Shown here one piece after another: positions 21,462 through 33,985 of a DNA stretch of 64,000 nt. A program made the translations under genes and the position numbers. This DNA is from Beta vulgaris subsp. vulgaris (taxonomy: Eukaryota; Streptophyta; Magnoliopsida; Caryophyllales; Amaranthaceae): positions 20,680,830-20,744,829 of the forward strand of contig NC_079208.1 of assembly GCF_026745355.1 (NCBI RefSeq), given 5' to 3'. The notes under the pieces are model-generated. The model saw nothing but the letters and a program-made list of their open reading frames with translations. It was not told where the DNA came from and searched no databases. How positions within the stretch are numbered: position 1 is the first letter of the stretch; each line of letters begins with the position of its first letter.

Positions 21462-24438
21462 TGTTATTTCCCTAGGAACACTACAAGACGGGGGGTGAAT
21501 TGTAGGTGTAGAAATAAACGTAACTTTTTGCGGAAATTAAAACTTAAACGAATAAACAAGCTAGAGGAACACAAGGGATTTTTACAAGGAAAAAAATCTT
21601 GGGCCCAACAAGAAGAAACAACCTCGACCACTAGGGATTTCAAACTCAACTCTTTCACTAATTATGCCAAACAACTTTGTTACAACCTAATTCTAACTCG
21701 AGCCACACCTTGAGTTCCTAAACTCAAGGTCCTGAGCCACTGTTCCCTTAACAGTAGTTCCTCTCAACTTCACTCGAAGTTTTCTCACTCATACAAGCTT
21801 CACTCAAAGCCTCTCTCTTCCAGAACTTCACTCAAAGTCCCTTACCCCAAAAACCAAAATACAATTTATCGAAATAAGCTAAGTGGAATTAGAGTAAGAA
21901 AGCAAAGAACAAATGGCTATTATGAGAGAATGAAGGCACTGACACTTAATTAGTTAAACTCACTTAATTACTTAGTCAGACACATTTTGAAACTCATTTA
22001 GACTTCAATATTTATAGTGATAATCACAAAGAACGTGGGAGTAAAACTCGATTACATGTTAAGTCCATTAACCCTGATGTTCCTTCCCCTAAGGAACACG
22101 TTTCTCATCATGTCCCATGATCCCATGACCTCAATATGAACGTGGATATATTTTAGCCACAACTCCTAAAGATTAGGAGTTTCTTGAGTTTTATCTGAAA
22201 ATCAGTTAGTTAAAAACAGATTTTATCATTTAAAACTGAATTTCTAAAATTTAAGAAAATATTATCTTTTAAACAAATTCTTTATAAACCGGATAATTAT
22301 TTTCTTTTTTTTTCGAAAAACAAAATCTTTTCCTTAAACAGATTTTCTATTAAAACTGATTTTATCATTAAAACTGATTTTAAATTAGATAAAACTAATT
22401 TCCTATAATTTAGGCATGACTTACTCAATTGCATAATTGTACCGTTATACTTTTGATATGGAAATAGTAAAAATTATATAGAGTTCTAGTTCTATTAGGA
22501 TTCTATGTAAATTAGGAATTTAATTTCAGTTTAATTTTAATTAAGTGTTTAAGTTGATAAAGGAATCCTATTATATTTAGGAGTCTAATTCCTTATCAAA
22601 GTCTATCTAGGAGTCATAATAGGCGTGTGATTAGGAGTAATTATTTATCTTGATCCTTAAGATAAAGATAAATAAGTTTATTTGTTTTACTAGTCATAAT
22701 AGGTTTAGGAAACTTGTACTATATATATGAGTTTTCGGCCATCAATAATAATTTAGAGATTTTGTTTGAGTTAATTCAAGTTTCAGGAGAGAATCCACCT
22801 TGTTTCGGGAGAGAATCCAAAAACCCTAGTTGAACTGTGAGCTGAAATACACCTGAGTTCTTCATATCCAGTTACTTTAGTTGAACCGTGAGCTGAAATA
22901 CACTTGGGTTCTTCATATCATGCTACTAATTAAATAAAAATACATAAATATACAAACTTCCATAAACCAAATCCACTAAACTACATCAAAGAGCCCTAAC
23001 TAAGTGAATTCTTCATTAAGATTCTTCATTAAGATTCATTAAGAATCACAGATGCGCGAGATGTAGGCGATCGAAGGGCAGCAGCACGGCTGGATGTTTA
23101 ACGCTGCATAGACCTCAATACATGTCAGAACAGTATGAAAATTTGACACAACAAACGCCAATATGTTACGAGCCCAACGAGCCAAATATCATAAAATTTT
23201 GATAAAGCACGCTCTGTCACGCGCCGTCGCAAGATAGTCGTGTCAAACTGGGCGACAGAAATTTGACGCAGATGTATTTGATTGTTGCGACTTCATTACT
23301 AATCCAAATATGCTCAAATTTTAACAGGAGATAGATCTCTTTGTTAGCTTTCCAACAAACCAAGAAAATTGAAATTCTGACTTGTAACGGAGCAACACGA
23401 ACAGATTTACCGAACTGGTAGCAGAACCGGATCAATATGTCGGGGGTTTTGATTAGCAACCACACCACTTGATGTGAATCTTAATGAAGAATTCACTTAG
23501 TTAGGGCTCTTTGATGTAGTTTGGTGGATTTGGTTTGTGGAAGTTTGTATTTTTATGTATTTTTATTTAATTAGTAGCAAGATATGAAGAACCCAGGTGT
23601 ATTTCAGCTCACGGTTCAACTAAAGTAACTGGATATGAAGAATCAGGTGTATTTCAGCTCACAGTTCAACTAGGGTTTTAGATTCTCTCCTGAAACAAGG
23701 TGGATTCTCTCCTGAAACTTGAATTAACTCAAACAAAATCTCTAAATTATTATTATGCTCGAAAACTCATATATATAGTACAAGTTTCCTAAACCTATTA
23801 TGACTAGTAAAACAAATAAACTTATTTATCTTTATCTTAAGGATCAAGATAAATAATTACTCCTAATCACACGCCTATTATGACTCCTAGATAGACTTTT
23901 GATAAGGAATTAGACTCCTAAAATATAATAGGATTCCTTATCAACTTAAACACTTAATTAAAATTAAACTGAAATTAAATTCCTAATTTACATAGAATCC
24001 TAATATAACTAGAACTCTATATAATTATTACTATTTCCATATCAACTTTTGCACGCCTAAGTCTAGTTCCTTTTATAAACTAAGTTCCTTTAACAGATTC
24101 GTTTAGTGCCACTTAGTTTGTTCCTTAGAAAGGAACAAACTCTCATTCTCAAATAAAACTGCCACTGTTCCTGACCTCCTTACTTTGTTCCTTTACACTG
24201 GAACTAGAAAATAAAACGCCTAGCTTTTATTCTTCTTAATCCAATGCTTGCTCCAGTATCAACTTATAGAAACTTCTTTACTTAGCCTTTGAAATCCTCT
24301 CATGACTTCTTCCTTGACTTCGTATTCTCCCAGTTCCTTTCATTGATAGCTTAAACATCATACACTTAAATAACTCATTAGTTCACTACTTAGTTTGCAT
24401 CTTTGTTTCTTTGTCATCATCAAAACTAGGGTTCAACA
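21462..24438 (-). repeat. SIRE-1 5' LTR, interrupted
   Basis: LTR in two parts, 21462-22453 and 24045-24438 (plus the duplicated ACTTT), split by the insert at 22454-24044. Joined, it has the length and ends of the 3' LTR. Confidence 0.85.
22454..24044. mobile_element. Insertion with LTRs in inverted orientation (element E)
   Basis: 1591 bases with perfect target duplication ACTTT (22449-22453 and 24045-24049); the empty site is seen in the SIRE-1 3' LTR near 7297. The left arm (22454-about 23050) starts TGATATGGAAATAGTA. The right arm (23470-24044) is the reverse complement of the same about 580-base LTR, ending CTATTTCCATATCA. The LTR is a relative of the NA-2 LTR (TATATAGAGTTCTAGTTCT and TTGTACTATATATATG shared). 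Read from the right, the LTR ends ATTCACATCA and continues AGTGGTGTGGTTGC, where a primer site would be expected. The roughly 420-base spacer has no recognised coding sequence. Normal LTRs are direct repeats, so this is a palindromic derivative. Confidence 0.75.
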
Positions 24439-25250
24439 TTTTATATCAAAAATCAGGTTAAAATCTCCCAATAATCTCCTTGTCGAAAATATAATCTAAA
24501 AATATCTTCAGAGAGGCCCTTTTATACCTCTCACAAATACAAAAGGGCATTCATCGAAAAAAAACGGGATTTGGACCATTCGGAGATACCGCTCCATACA
24601 TGGAGCGCAAGCTCTATGCCTGACTTGATTTTTTTAGCGTCACAGGTTGAAGCTCCCGATCCATGGGGATGGGGCGCCAGCTTCAACTTCTCGTCAGAAT
24701 TTTTGCTAGGATTCCGCTGCTCCCACTCCATGCGTGAAGCGCCAGCTCCAATGTTTTGGCGAAAATTGCTGGAAATCAGGAGCTCCCGCTCTATGCGTGG
24801 AGCGCCAACTCCAATGTCTCGGCAAAATTTGATGGCAATTCGGAGCTCCCACTCCATGCGTGGAGCGCGAGCTTTTACTCTGCTTCTACTCTTATTTGCA
24901 ATTTGAAGCTCCCTCTCTCCATCCAAAAGCTCCTTTTTGCCATCCCAAGCTTTAAAGATGGAGAGGCCGCTACAGAACCTGAAAGAAGGTAAGAACAAGT
25001 CATAGCATAGGTGCCCACAACATTCAAACTTTGCATAAATTGAAAAATAATCTATAACTCCTAAAAAGGACTCAACATGCATGAAGCTAGTGGAGTCACT
25101 AACATTGAACAAAGCGAAGCTAAACAAGCATGAAAAGGACTAAACAAGGGCTTAATTAGGGTGGAAAAAGGCCGTAAAAACGATCTTAAAAGCCACTTAT
25201 TAGAATGTTGGAAGAACGATCGAGTCAATTACATGACATGGTAGTGTGTT
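24439..25250 (-). repeat. Element F LTR, upstream half (U3) with minisatellite
   Basis: On the minus strand GAGAGGTATAAAAGGGCC (TATA at 24519-24526) forms a clear promoter. Upstream of it, 24583-24880 holds four to five degenerate units of about 60-65 bases built on the palindrome CTCCATGCGTGGAG with GCTCC/GGAGC arms. A 198-codon frame crosses the units on the minus strand (25127-24531) but looks like a product of the repeats. The right limit of this LTR is not resolved. Confidence 0.5.
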
Positions 25251-25519
25251 GGACGCAATATGGTGCGTCTGGCGCACTACGATGTGCTAGGATCAACTCC
25301 CGTGCGTTTGGCGCATGTGCTTATCTTAGTGTTTTCCTTTTTATTTATTAAGCTTATGTTAGACTCGGATGGATCGAAGGAGATTTTAATTATTAAAAGG
25401 GTTGAACCTCGACTAAGGTTACCTACATATCCAAATAGGAATCAGGTCGCACGTAGTTCATGCTAAAGAATTGGATTACTTTTACCAATCAATAAATTGG
25501 TTGTGTATTACACATCAAT

Positions 25520-26165
25520 TCTTTCAAGATTGGTTAAATTGTGAAATTCGGTGTCGTCCATGTTAATGAGTTGGGCTACACCTCTAGAGAGGATTGTTTT
25601 GACAATATATGTACCAGCCTAGGAAGGTCTGAATTTACCTCGAGGATCTAACACATTTTTCCTTAATACCTTGAGCACTAAATCACCCTCTTTAATGTTT
25701 CGAGGTTTAACCTTCTTGTGGAAAGATCGTGCGATACGATTTTGATAAACTTGCACATGATGCAAGGCAGCTAATCATCTTTCGTCGAGCAAGATGGTAT
25801 TTCTAGGTCGATAGGTTGGACAGCATCTACAACCATAGATAAAGGAATAAGGTGTAGCGTCGGTGGACGTTCAAATGGAAGTATGATATCCCCAAAGGGC
25901 GAAATGCAATATGTTTGGCTAATCCTTATAATTTTCAGTCATTTTCTAAATAATGGCCTTAATATTTTTGTTGGCAGCCTCCACAACATCGTTATCTTAG
26001 GCTCAATATGCAGAGGATCGATGATGTTGGATGCTATATTTAGAGAGGACTTGTTCGCATTCAGCTTTGAAATGGGTACCTTGGTCACTTATGATCTCAT
26101 GGGGAACTCCATATCGATAAATAATGTTCTTTTCTAAGAAGGCAACTACATGTTTGGCCTTCAAC
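25520..26165 (-). pseudogene. Tat integrase, C-terminal half
   Basis: On the minus strand, from 26165 leftward: KAKHVVAFLEKNIIYRYGVP, ISDQGTHFKAECEQVLSKYS (core with the second catalytic Asp), EAANKNIKAII (catalytic Glu region), then RIARSFHKKVKPRNIKEGD and LDPRGKFRPS.AGTYIVKTIL typical of the Tat integrase tail. Several stops and a shift are present. The frame is interrupted at 26165 by a CACTA and continues at 27624. Confidence 0.75.
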
Positions 26166-27623
26166 CACTAGCAGAATAATTGCTTATTGTTGCGGTGATA
26201 TTACTGCAGTTTTAGCCAAACGCAGCAATATATCACATAAAAAGAAAAGGGAAAATAAAAATAACCATATTGATGCGGTTTCGGCCGAAAACCGCAACAA
26301 TATGGTTTCAGTAGAAATTATTTTAGAATTTTTTATTATTTGACAAAACATATTGTTGCGGTTTCTGACAAAAACCGTAGCAATATATTAAAATAACATA
26401 AAAAAAATATTATTTGACCATATTGCTGCGGTTCCTACAAGGAACCGCAGCAATAGGATTTTAATATGATATATTAAAAGTTAGGGTTTGCCTCCTCCTA
26501 CTCTCTCTCTCCTCTTCACTCAGTTTGTTTTTCACGCCTCTCCCTTTAAACTCTCCCTCCTCTTCATTCAGTTTCCTTGTTCATTCGTTTTTTCACGTTC
26601 TTCATAACTCACTCTCTCTCCTCCTCTCTTCCTCTCCTCCCCTCATCTTCTCTCTTCCTCTCAATCTGCTCTCTCAACTCACGTCGGTTGACCCACGAAA
26701 TCAATGGCGTTGGTGACCCATGAAATCGTTCTGACCCACGTGTTCGCTAATAGCGTCGCTGATGCCACGCTCTGACACCACGCCGGTTGCGGCTAAAATC
26801 GCTGGTGCTTCTCCATCGTTGACCGTTCAAAGTTTTACTGCGAGGAAACGCGCGACAACCACCACCGTGATGCGACAACAATGAAAGATGGTGAGGGCAG
26901 AGGCGACCGTTCGAATTTCCAACCAGATCTGTTTTTTTTTTCATCTTTTCGTTTATTTTTTTTCTATTTTTAGATCTGTAAATTTTTTATTTTAGGATTT
27001 TTTTAAATTTTCAGTTGGTTAATTTTTTAATATAGTTTTGTTTTTATTATTTTTTTTTTTTTTAATTAATCATTTAGTTATAACTATTGTTTTTTATTTT
27101 TGCTTTTTCATTTGGGGGCTGAGTATGATTTACAGTATTATTTGCATTTTCATTTGTGATTCATTTTAGAGGATTTTTTTTATCCACTCACACTGTTTTT
27201 TATTTTTATATATTAATGAGATTTATATGTCATTTTATTTTCAGTTTGTGTGCAAATTTGGTGAATAAGTTAGTGAATTGTTTTAATCTTTCAAATTTAA
27301 TTGCGGAATGCAAAAAAAAAAAAGATTTTTTTACTTGTACTAGGACCTATTGCTGCGGTTTTGGGCAACAACCGCAGCAATAGGTCAAGCTATTGCTGCG
27401 GTTTTGAGTCAAAACCGCAGCAATATGTTGTACTTTTTTAATATAAAATAGTTATATTGTTGCGGTTCTAACTAAACAGCAGCAATATGTCCAAATATTG
27501 TTGTGGTTAAAAACTGTAGCAATATATTAATTACTTATTGTTGCACCCTTAATTGTTGCGCGACCAAAACCGCCGCAATAGGGCACTTAATGACCGCAGC
27601 AATAAGCATTTATTCTACTAGTG
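26166..27623. mobile_element. Short non-autonomous CACTA element (hairpin family Y, copy 1)
   Basis: Ends CACTAGCAGAATAATTGC and GCATTTATTCTACTAGTG, target duplication AAC (26163-26165 and 27624-27626). Both ends hold paired copies of TATTGCTGCGGTTTT and its complement, giving hairpins. The interior has a CT-rich 5'-leader-like stretch (26490-26680) followed by long T runs; no transposase. Related to 48658-50254. It interrupts the Tat integrase exactly. Confidence 0.85.
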
Positions 27624-28694
27624 AACTTGGCATATGATGCTGCTAATACCTACTTAGTAAAGTAGCTTATGGCCACAAGGATGAATTCATGTCCCCCTGT
27701 GCTAGGTGGTATGATTTTGCTAATGATGTCGATACCCCAAGTGGAGAATGGTCAAGGTAAGGTAAAGGTATCTAATAATGAATGTGGGACTTGTTGTAAG
27801 TTAGCACATAGTTGGCATTTGGGATGGGTTTTGGCATAAAGGTAACAATTTTTTTTCATTGTAGTCCAGTAATTGCCTAAGCGAGTAATATTTTGGGCTA
27901 ACATGAGTCCATTCATGTGTGTGCCATAGATTCCACTATGGATCTGATCCATAACGGTTGTGGTCTCTAGGTTATCGATACAAAGCAAGCGTACGCCTTG
28001 TGTTTTTTTGTGCAGTATCCCATTATATTCGACATATTGAAAGGTCATGCGCCTGAAAGCACGTTGGGATCTTGTTGAAGCTTCAGGTGGATATTCTTTC
28101 TTAATTAGGTAGTTGAGTATGTCAGTAAACTAGAGTTCAGAAGGAATAGGATCAGACTCAGTATCTATGATGTGAATATAAGCTGTTTCTTGCCTTCTCC
28201 CAATGACAAGGGCCATTTTTGGCGTGGCTCGAGGAATCCTAATCGTAGAGGCTAGGCGGGCTAAAGCGTCAGCAAACTGGTTTCTTATCATGGAAAATAT
28301 GTGTATTGTATTTTAGGTATTTATTCGGCTATGGCTTCCAAATGGGCTTGGTATTGCAAGAGTCATTTGTTTTGTACTTTCCATCGTTTGGAGATTTGAT
28401 TGATGATCAAAGACGAATCACCATATACCCTTAATTTCTTAATGTCGAGGGATACTGTAGCCTAGAGCCCCATGATACATGCGTCGTACGGGATTGCATT
28501 ATTGGTAACGTCAAAGTCGAGTTTAACAGAGTTAGGAGTGTGTTCGTGTTCAAGTGATTCCAAGAGTACCCCCTACACCATATCCCTTTTGGTTGGAATC
28601 ACCATCGAATTATAGTGCCCAATATTCATCTTCCGTCATGAGAAGGTATTCATACTCTTCACGAGATTCATCTATAGGGAAATCCGCTAACAAN
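27624..28694 (-). pseudogene. Tat second RNase H and integrase N-terminal half
   Basis: On the minus strand, from the right: RNase H pieces (LDFDVTNNAIPYDACIMGL, IKKLRVYGDSSLIINQIS, QFADALARLASTIRIP) at about 28530-28230. These are the archaeal-type RNase H motifs with the YGDS Asp. The integrase zinc domain follows (VMDQIHSGIYGTHMNG, CYLYAKTHPKCQLCA) and the start of the core (GIDIISKI, EFILVAI.YFTKWVEA) down to 27624. Scattered stops. The right edge is cut by the run of N. Confidence 0.75.
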
Positions 28695-29193
28695 NNNNNN
28701 NNNNNNNNNNNNNNNNNNNNNNNNNNNNNNNNNNNNNNNNNNNNNNNNNNNNNNNNNNNNNNNNNNNNNNNNNNNNNNNNNNNNNNNNNNNNNNNNNNNN
28801 NNNNNNNNNNNNNNNNNNNNNNNNNNNNNNNNNNNNNNNNNNNNNNNNNNNNNNNNNNNNNNNNNNNNNNNNNNNNNNNNNNNNNNNNNNNNNNNNNNNN
28901 NNNNNNNNNNNNNNNNNNNNNNNNNNNNNNNNNNNNNNNNNNNNNNNNNNNNNNNNNNNNNNNNNNNNNNNNNNNNNNNNNNNNNNNNNNNNNNNNNNNN
29001 NNNNNNNNNNNNNNNNNNNNNNNNNNNNNNNNNNNNNNNNNNNNNNNNNNNNNNNNNNNNNNNNNNNNNNNNNNNNNNNNNNNNNNNNNNNNNNNNNNNN
29101 NNNNNNNNNNNNNNNNNNNNNNNNNNNNNNNNNNNNNNNNNNNNNNNNNNNNNNNNNNNNNNNNNNNNNNNNNNNNNNNNNNNNNNNNNNNNN
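28695..29193. other. Assembly gap (N)
   Basis: A run of 499 undetermined bases. The sequence on the right does not continue the left side; it restarts about 4.8 kb earlier. Confidence 0.99.
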
Positions 29194-32100
29194 TGATAAG
29201 GAATTAGACTCCTAAAATATAATAGGATTCCTTATCAACTTAAACACTTAATTAAAATTAAACTGAAATTAAATTCCTAATTTACATAGAATCCTAATAT
29301 AACTAGAACTCTATATAATTATTACTATTTCCATATCAACTTTTGCACGCCTAAGTCTAGTTCCTTTTATAAACTAAGTTCCTTTAACAGATTCGTTTAG
29401 TGCCACTTAGTTTGTTCCTTAGAAAGGAACAAACTCTCATTCTCAAATAAAACTGCCACTGTTCCTGACATCCTTACTTTGTTCCTTTACACTGGAACTA
29501 GAAAATAAAACGCCTAGCTTTTATTCTTCTTAATCCAATGCTTGCTCCAGTATCAACTTATAGAAACTTCTTTACTTAGCCTTTGAAATCCTCTCATGAC
29601 TTCTTCCTTGACTTCGTATTCTCCCAGTTCCTTTCATTGATAGCTTAAACATCATACACTTAAATAACTCATTAGTTCACTACTTAGTTTGCATCTTTGT
29701 TTCTTTGTCATCATCAAAACTAGGGTTCAACATTTTATATCAAAAATCAGGTTAAAATCTCCCAATAATCTCCTTGTCGAAAATATAATCTAAAAATATC
29801 TTCAGAGAGGCCCTTTTATACCTCTCACAAATACAAAAGGGCATTCATCGAAAAAAAACGGGATTTGGACCATTCGGAGATACCGCTCCATACATGGAGC
29901 GCAAGCTCTATGCCTGACTTGATTTTTTTAGCGTCACAGGTTGAAGCTCCCGATCCATGGGGATGGGGCGCCAGCTTCAACTTCTCGTCAGAATTTTTGC
30001 TAGGATTCCGCTGCTCCCACTCCATGCGTGAAGCGCCAGCTCCAATGTTTTGGCGAAAATTGCTGGAAATCAGGAGCTCCCGCTCTATGCGTGGAGCGCC
30101 AACTCCAATGTCTCGGCAAAATTTGATGGCAATTCGGAGCTCCCACTCCATGCGTGGAGCGCGAGCTTTTACTCTGCTTCTACTCTTATTTGCAATTTGA
30201 AGCTCCCTCTCTCCATCCAAAAGCTCCTTTTTGCCATCCCAAGCTTTAAAGATGGAGAGGCCGCTACAGAACCTGAAAGAAGGTAAGAACAAGTCATAGC
30301 ATAGGTGCCCACAACATTCAAACTTTGCATAAATTGAAAAATAATCTATAACTCCTAAAAAGGACTCAACATGCATGAAGCTAGTGGAGTCACTAACATT
30401 GAACAAAGCGAAGCTAAACAAGCATGAAAAGGACTAAACAAGGGCTTAATTAGGGTGGAAAAAGGCCGTAAAAACGATCTTAAAAGCCACTTATTAGAAT
30501 GTTGGAAGAACGATCGAGTCAATTACATGACATGGTAGTGTGTTGGACGCAATATGGTGCGTCTGGCGCACTACGATGTGCTAGGATCAACTCCCGTGCG
30601 TTTGGCGCATGTGCTTATCTTAGTGTTTTCCTTTTTATTTATTAAGCTTATGTTAGACTCGGATGGATCGAAGGAGATTTTAATTATTAAAAGGGTTGAA
30701 CCTCGACTAAGGTTACCTACATATCCAAATAGGAATCAGGTCGCACGTAGTTCATGCTAAAGAATTGGATTACTTTTACCAATCAATAAATTGGTTGTGT
30801 ATTACACATCAATTCTTTCAAGATTGGTTAAATTGTGAAATTCGGTGTCGTCCATGTTAATGAGTTGGGCTACACCTCTAGAGAGGATTGTTTTGACAAT
30901 ATATGTACCAGCCTAGGAAGGTCTGAATTTACCTCGAGGATCTAACACATTTTTCCTTAATACCTTGAGCACTAAATCACCCTCTTTAATGTTTCGAGGT
31001 TTAACCTTCTTGTGGAAAGATCGTGCGATACGATTTTGATAAACTTGCACATGATGCAAGGCAGCTAATCATCTTTCGTCGAGCAAGATGGTATTTCTAG
31101 GTCGATAGGTTGGACAGCATCTACAACCATAGATAAAGGAATAAGGTGTAGCGTCGGTGGACGTTCAAATGGAAGTATGATATCCCCAAAGGGCGAAATG
31201 CAATATGTTTGGCTAATCCTTATAATTTTCAGTCATTTTCTAAATAATGGCCTTAATATTTTTGTTGGCAGCCTCCACAACATCGTTATCTTAGGCTCAA
31301 TATGCAGAGGATCGATGATGTTGGATGCTATATTTAGAGAGGACTTGTTCGCATTCAGCTTTGAAATGGGTACCTTGGTCACTTATGATCTCATGGGGAA
31401 CTCCATATCGATAAATAATGTTCTTTTCTAAGAAGGCAACTACATGTTTGGCCTTCAACCACTAGCAGAATAATTGCTTATTGTTGCGGTGATATTACTG
31501 CAGTTTTAGCCAAACGCAGCAATATATCACATAAAAAGAAAAGGGAAAATAAAAATAACCATATTGATGCGGTTTCGGCCGAAAACCGCAACAATATGGT
31601 TTCAGTAGAAATTATTTTAGAATTTTTTATTATTTGACAAAACATATTGTTGCGGTTTCTGACAAAAACCGTAGCAATATATTAAAATAACATAAAAAAA
31701 ATATTATTTGACCATATTGCTGCGGTTCCTACAAGGAACCGCAGCAATAGGATTTTAATATGATATATTAAAAGTTAGGGTTTGCCTCCTCCTACTCTCT
31801 CTCTCCTCTTCACTCAGTTTGTTTTTCACGCCTCTCCCTTTAAACTCTCCCTCCTCTTCATTCAGTTTCCTTGTTCATTCGTTTTTTCACGTTCTTCATA
31901 ACTCACTCTCTCTCCTCCTCTCTTCCTCTCCTCCCCTCATCTTCTCTCTTCCTCTCAATCTGCTCTCTCAACTCACGTCGGTTGACCCACGAAATCAATG
32001 GCGTTGGTGACCCATGAAATCGTTCTGACCCACGTGTTCGCTAATAGCGTCGCTGATGCCACGCTCTGACACCACGCCGGTTGCGGCTAAAATCGCTGGT

Positions 32101-33985
32101 GCTTCTCCATCGTTGACCGTTCAAAGTTTTACTGCGAGGAAACGCGCGACAACCACCACCGTGATGCGACAACAATGAAAGATGGTGAGGGCAGAGGCGA
32201 CCGTTCGAATTTCCAACCAGATCTGTTTTTTTTTTCATCTTTTCGTTTATTTTTTTTCTATTTTTAGATCTGTAAATTTTTTATTTTAGGATTTTTTTAA
32301 ATTTTCAGTTGGTTAATTTTTTAATATAGTTTTGTTTTTATTATTTTTTTTTTTTTTAATTAATCATTTAGTTATAACTATTGTTTTTTATTTTTGCTTT
32401 TTCATTTGGGGGCTGAGTATGATTTACAGTATTATTTGCATTTTCATTTGTGATTCATTTTAGAGGATTTTTTTTATCCACTCACACTGTTTTTTATTTT
32501 TATATATTAATGAGATTTATATGTCATTTTATTTTCAGTTTGTGTGCAAATTTGGTGAATAAGTTAGTGAATTGTTTTAATCTTTCAAATTTAATTGCGG
32601 AATGCAAAAAAAAAAAAGATTTTTTTACTTGTACTAGGACCTATTGCTGCGGTTTTGGGCAACAACCGCAGCAATAGGTCAAGCTATTGCTGCGGTTTTG
32701 AGTCAAAACCGCAGCAATATGTTGTACTTTTTTAATATAAAATAGTTATATTGTTGCGGTTCTAACTAAACAGCAGCAATATGTCCAAATATTGTTGTGG
32801 TTAAAAACTGTAGCAATATATTAATTACTTATTGTTGCACCCTTAATTGTTGCGCGACCAAAACCGCCGCAATAGGGCACTTAATGACCGCAGCAATAAG
32901 CATTTATTCTACTAGTGAACTTGGCATATGATGCTGCTAATACCTACTTAGTAAAGTAGCTTATGGCCACAAGGATGAATTCATGTCCCCCTGTGCTAGG
33001 TGGTATGATTTTGCTAATGATGTCGATACCCCAAGTGGAGAATGGTCAAGGTAAGGTAAAGGTATCTAATAATGAATGTGGGACTTGTTGTAAGTTAGCA
33101 CATAGTTGGCATTTGGGATGGGTTTTGGCATAAAGGTAACAATTTTTTTTCATTGTAGTCCAGTAATTGCCTAAGCGAGTAATATTTTGGGCTAACATGA
33201 GTCCATTCATGTGTGTGCCATAGATTCCACTATGGATCTGATCCATAACGGTTGTGGTCTCTAGGTTATCGATACAAAGCAAGCGTACGCCTTGTGTTTT
33301 TTTGTGCAGTATCCCATTATATTCGACATATTGAAAGGTCATGCGCCTGAAAGCACGTTGGGATCTTGTTGAAGCTTCAGGTGGATATTCTTTCTTAATT
33401 AGGTAGTTGAGTATGTCAGTAAACTAGAGTTCAGAAGGAATAGGATCAGACTCAGTATCTATGATGTGAATATAAGCTGTTTCTTGCCTTCTCCCAATGA
33501 CAAGGGCCATTTTTGGCGTGGCTCGAGGAATCCTAATCGTAGAGGCTAGGCGGGCTAAAGCGTCAGCAAACTGGTTTCTTATCATGGAAAATATGTGTAT
33601 TGTATTTTAGGTATTTATTCGGCTATGGCTTCCAAATGGGCTTGGTATTGCAAGAGTCATTTGTTTTGTACTTTCCATCGTTTGGAGATTTGATTGATGA
33701 TCAAAGACGAATCACCATATACCCTTAATTTCTTAATGTCGAGGGATACTGTAGCCTAGAGCCCCATGATACATGCGTCGTACGGGATTGCATTATTGGT
33801 AACGTCAAAGTCGAGTTTAACAGAGTTAGGATGTGTTCGTGTTCAAGTGATCCAAGAGTACCCCCTACACCATATCCCTTTTGGTTGGAATCACCATCGA
33901 ATTATAGTGCCCAATATTCATCTTCCGTCATGAGAAGGTATTCATACTCTTCACGAGATTCATCTATAGGGAAATCCGCTAACAA
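29194..33985. repeat. Near-identical second copy of 23900-28694, probable assembly duplicate
   Basis: Base-for-base copy at an offset of 5294, falling to 5291 at the end. I found one substitution (near 24180/29474) and single-base differences close to the gap (near 28537 and 28557). It contains second copies of the tail of element E and the SIRE-1 LTR (29194-29732), the F LTR half (29733-30544), the Tat integrase C-part (30814-31459), the CACTA (31460-32917) and the integrase N-part with RNase H (32918-33985). These should not be counted as separate elements unless long reads confirm a real tandem. Confidence 0.9.
31460..32917. mobile_element. Second copy of the CACTA at 26166 (within the duplicate)
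   Basis: Same ends and same AAC flanks as 26166-27623, with no difference seen. Its presence at the same place in both copies shows the duplication is later than the insertion, or is an artefact. Confidence 0.8.

Larger units (their letters stand above)
6314..24438 (-). mobile_element. SIRE-1, Ty1/copia SIRE-type retrotransposon with nested insertions
   Basis: The element is read on the minus strand: 5' LTR 21462-24438, primer site 21448-21459, gag, protease/integrase/RT/RNase H, env-like region, purine tract, 3' LTR 6314-7686. LTRs start TGTTGAACCC and end GAAATAACA on the coding strand. Flanks are TTTTT on the left and TTTTA on the right, so the target duplication is TTTT plus one changed base. 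Removing the CACTA (5693 bases) and the inverted-LTR insert (1591 bases) leaves about 10.8 kb, close to SIRE-2 (10.5 kb). All coding parts carry frameshifts or stops. The env-like region downstream of pol and the tract just before TGTTGAACCC are marks of the SIRE/Maximus lineage. Confidence 0.85.

Noticed and set aside
24531..25127. 198-codon minus-strand frame
   Set aside because: Runs through a minisatellite and LTR promoter with no recognisable domain; the second copy at 29825-30421 is the assembly duplicate.
26500..26760. Host gene start (CT-rich leader then ATGGCGTTGG)
   Set aside because: The frame closes within about 25 codons and the stretch is interior to the short CACTA; capture is possible but not supported.
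28554..29207. Open frame of 217 codons on the plus strand
   Set aside because: Most of it is undetermined N; the known part is antisense to the Tat RNase H.
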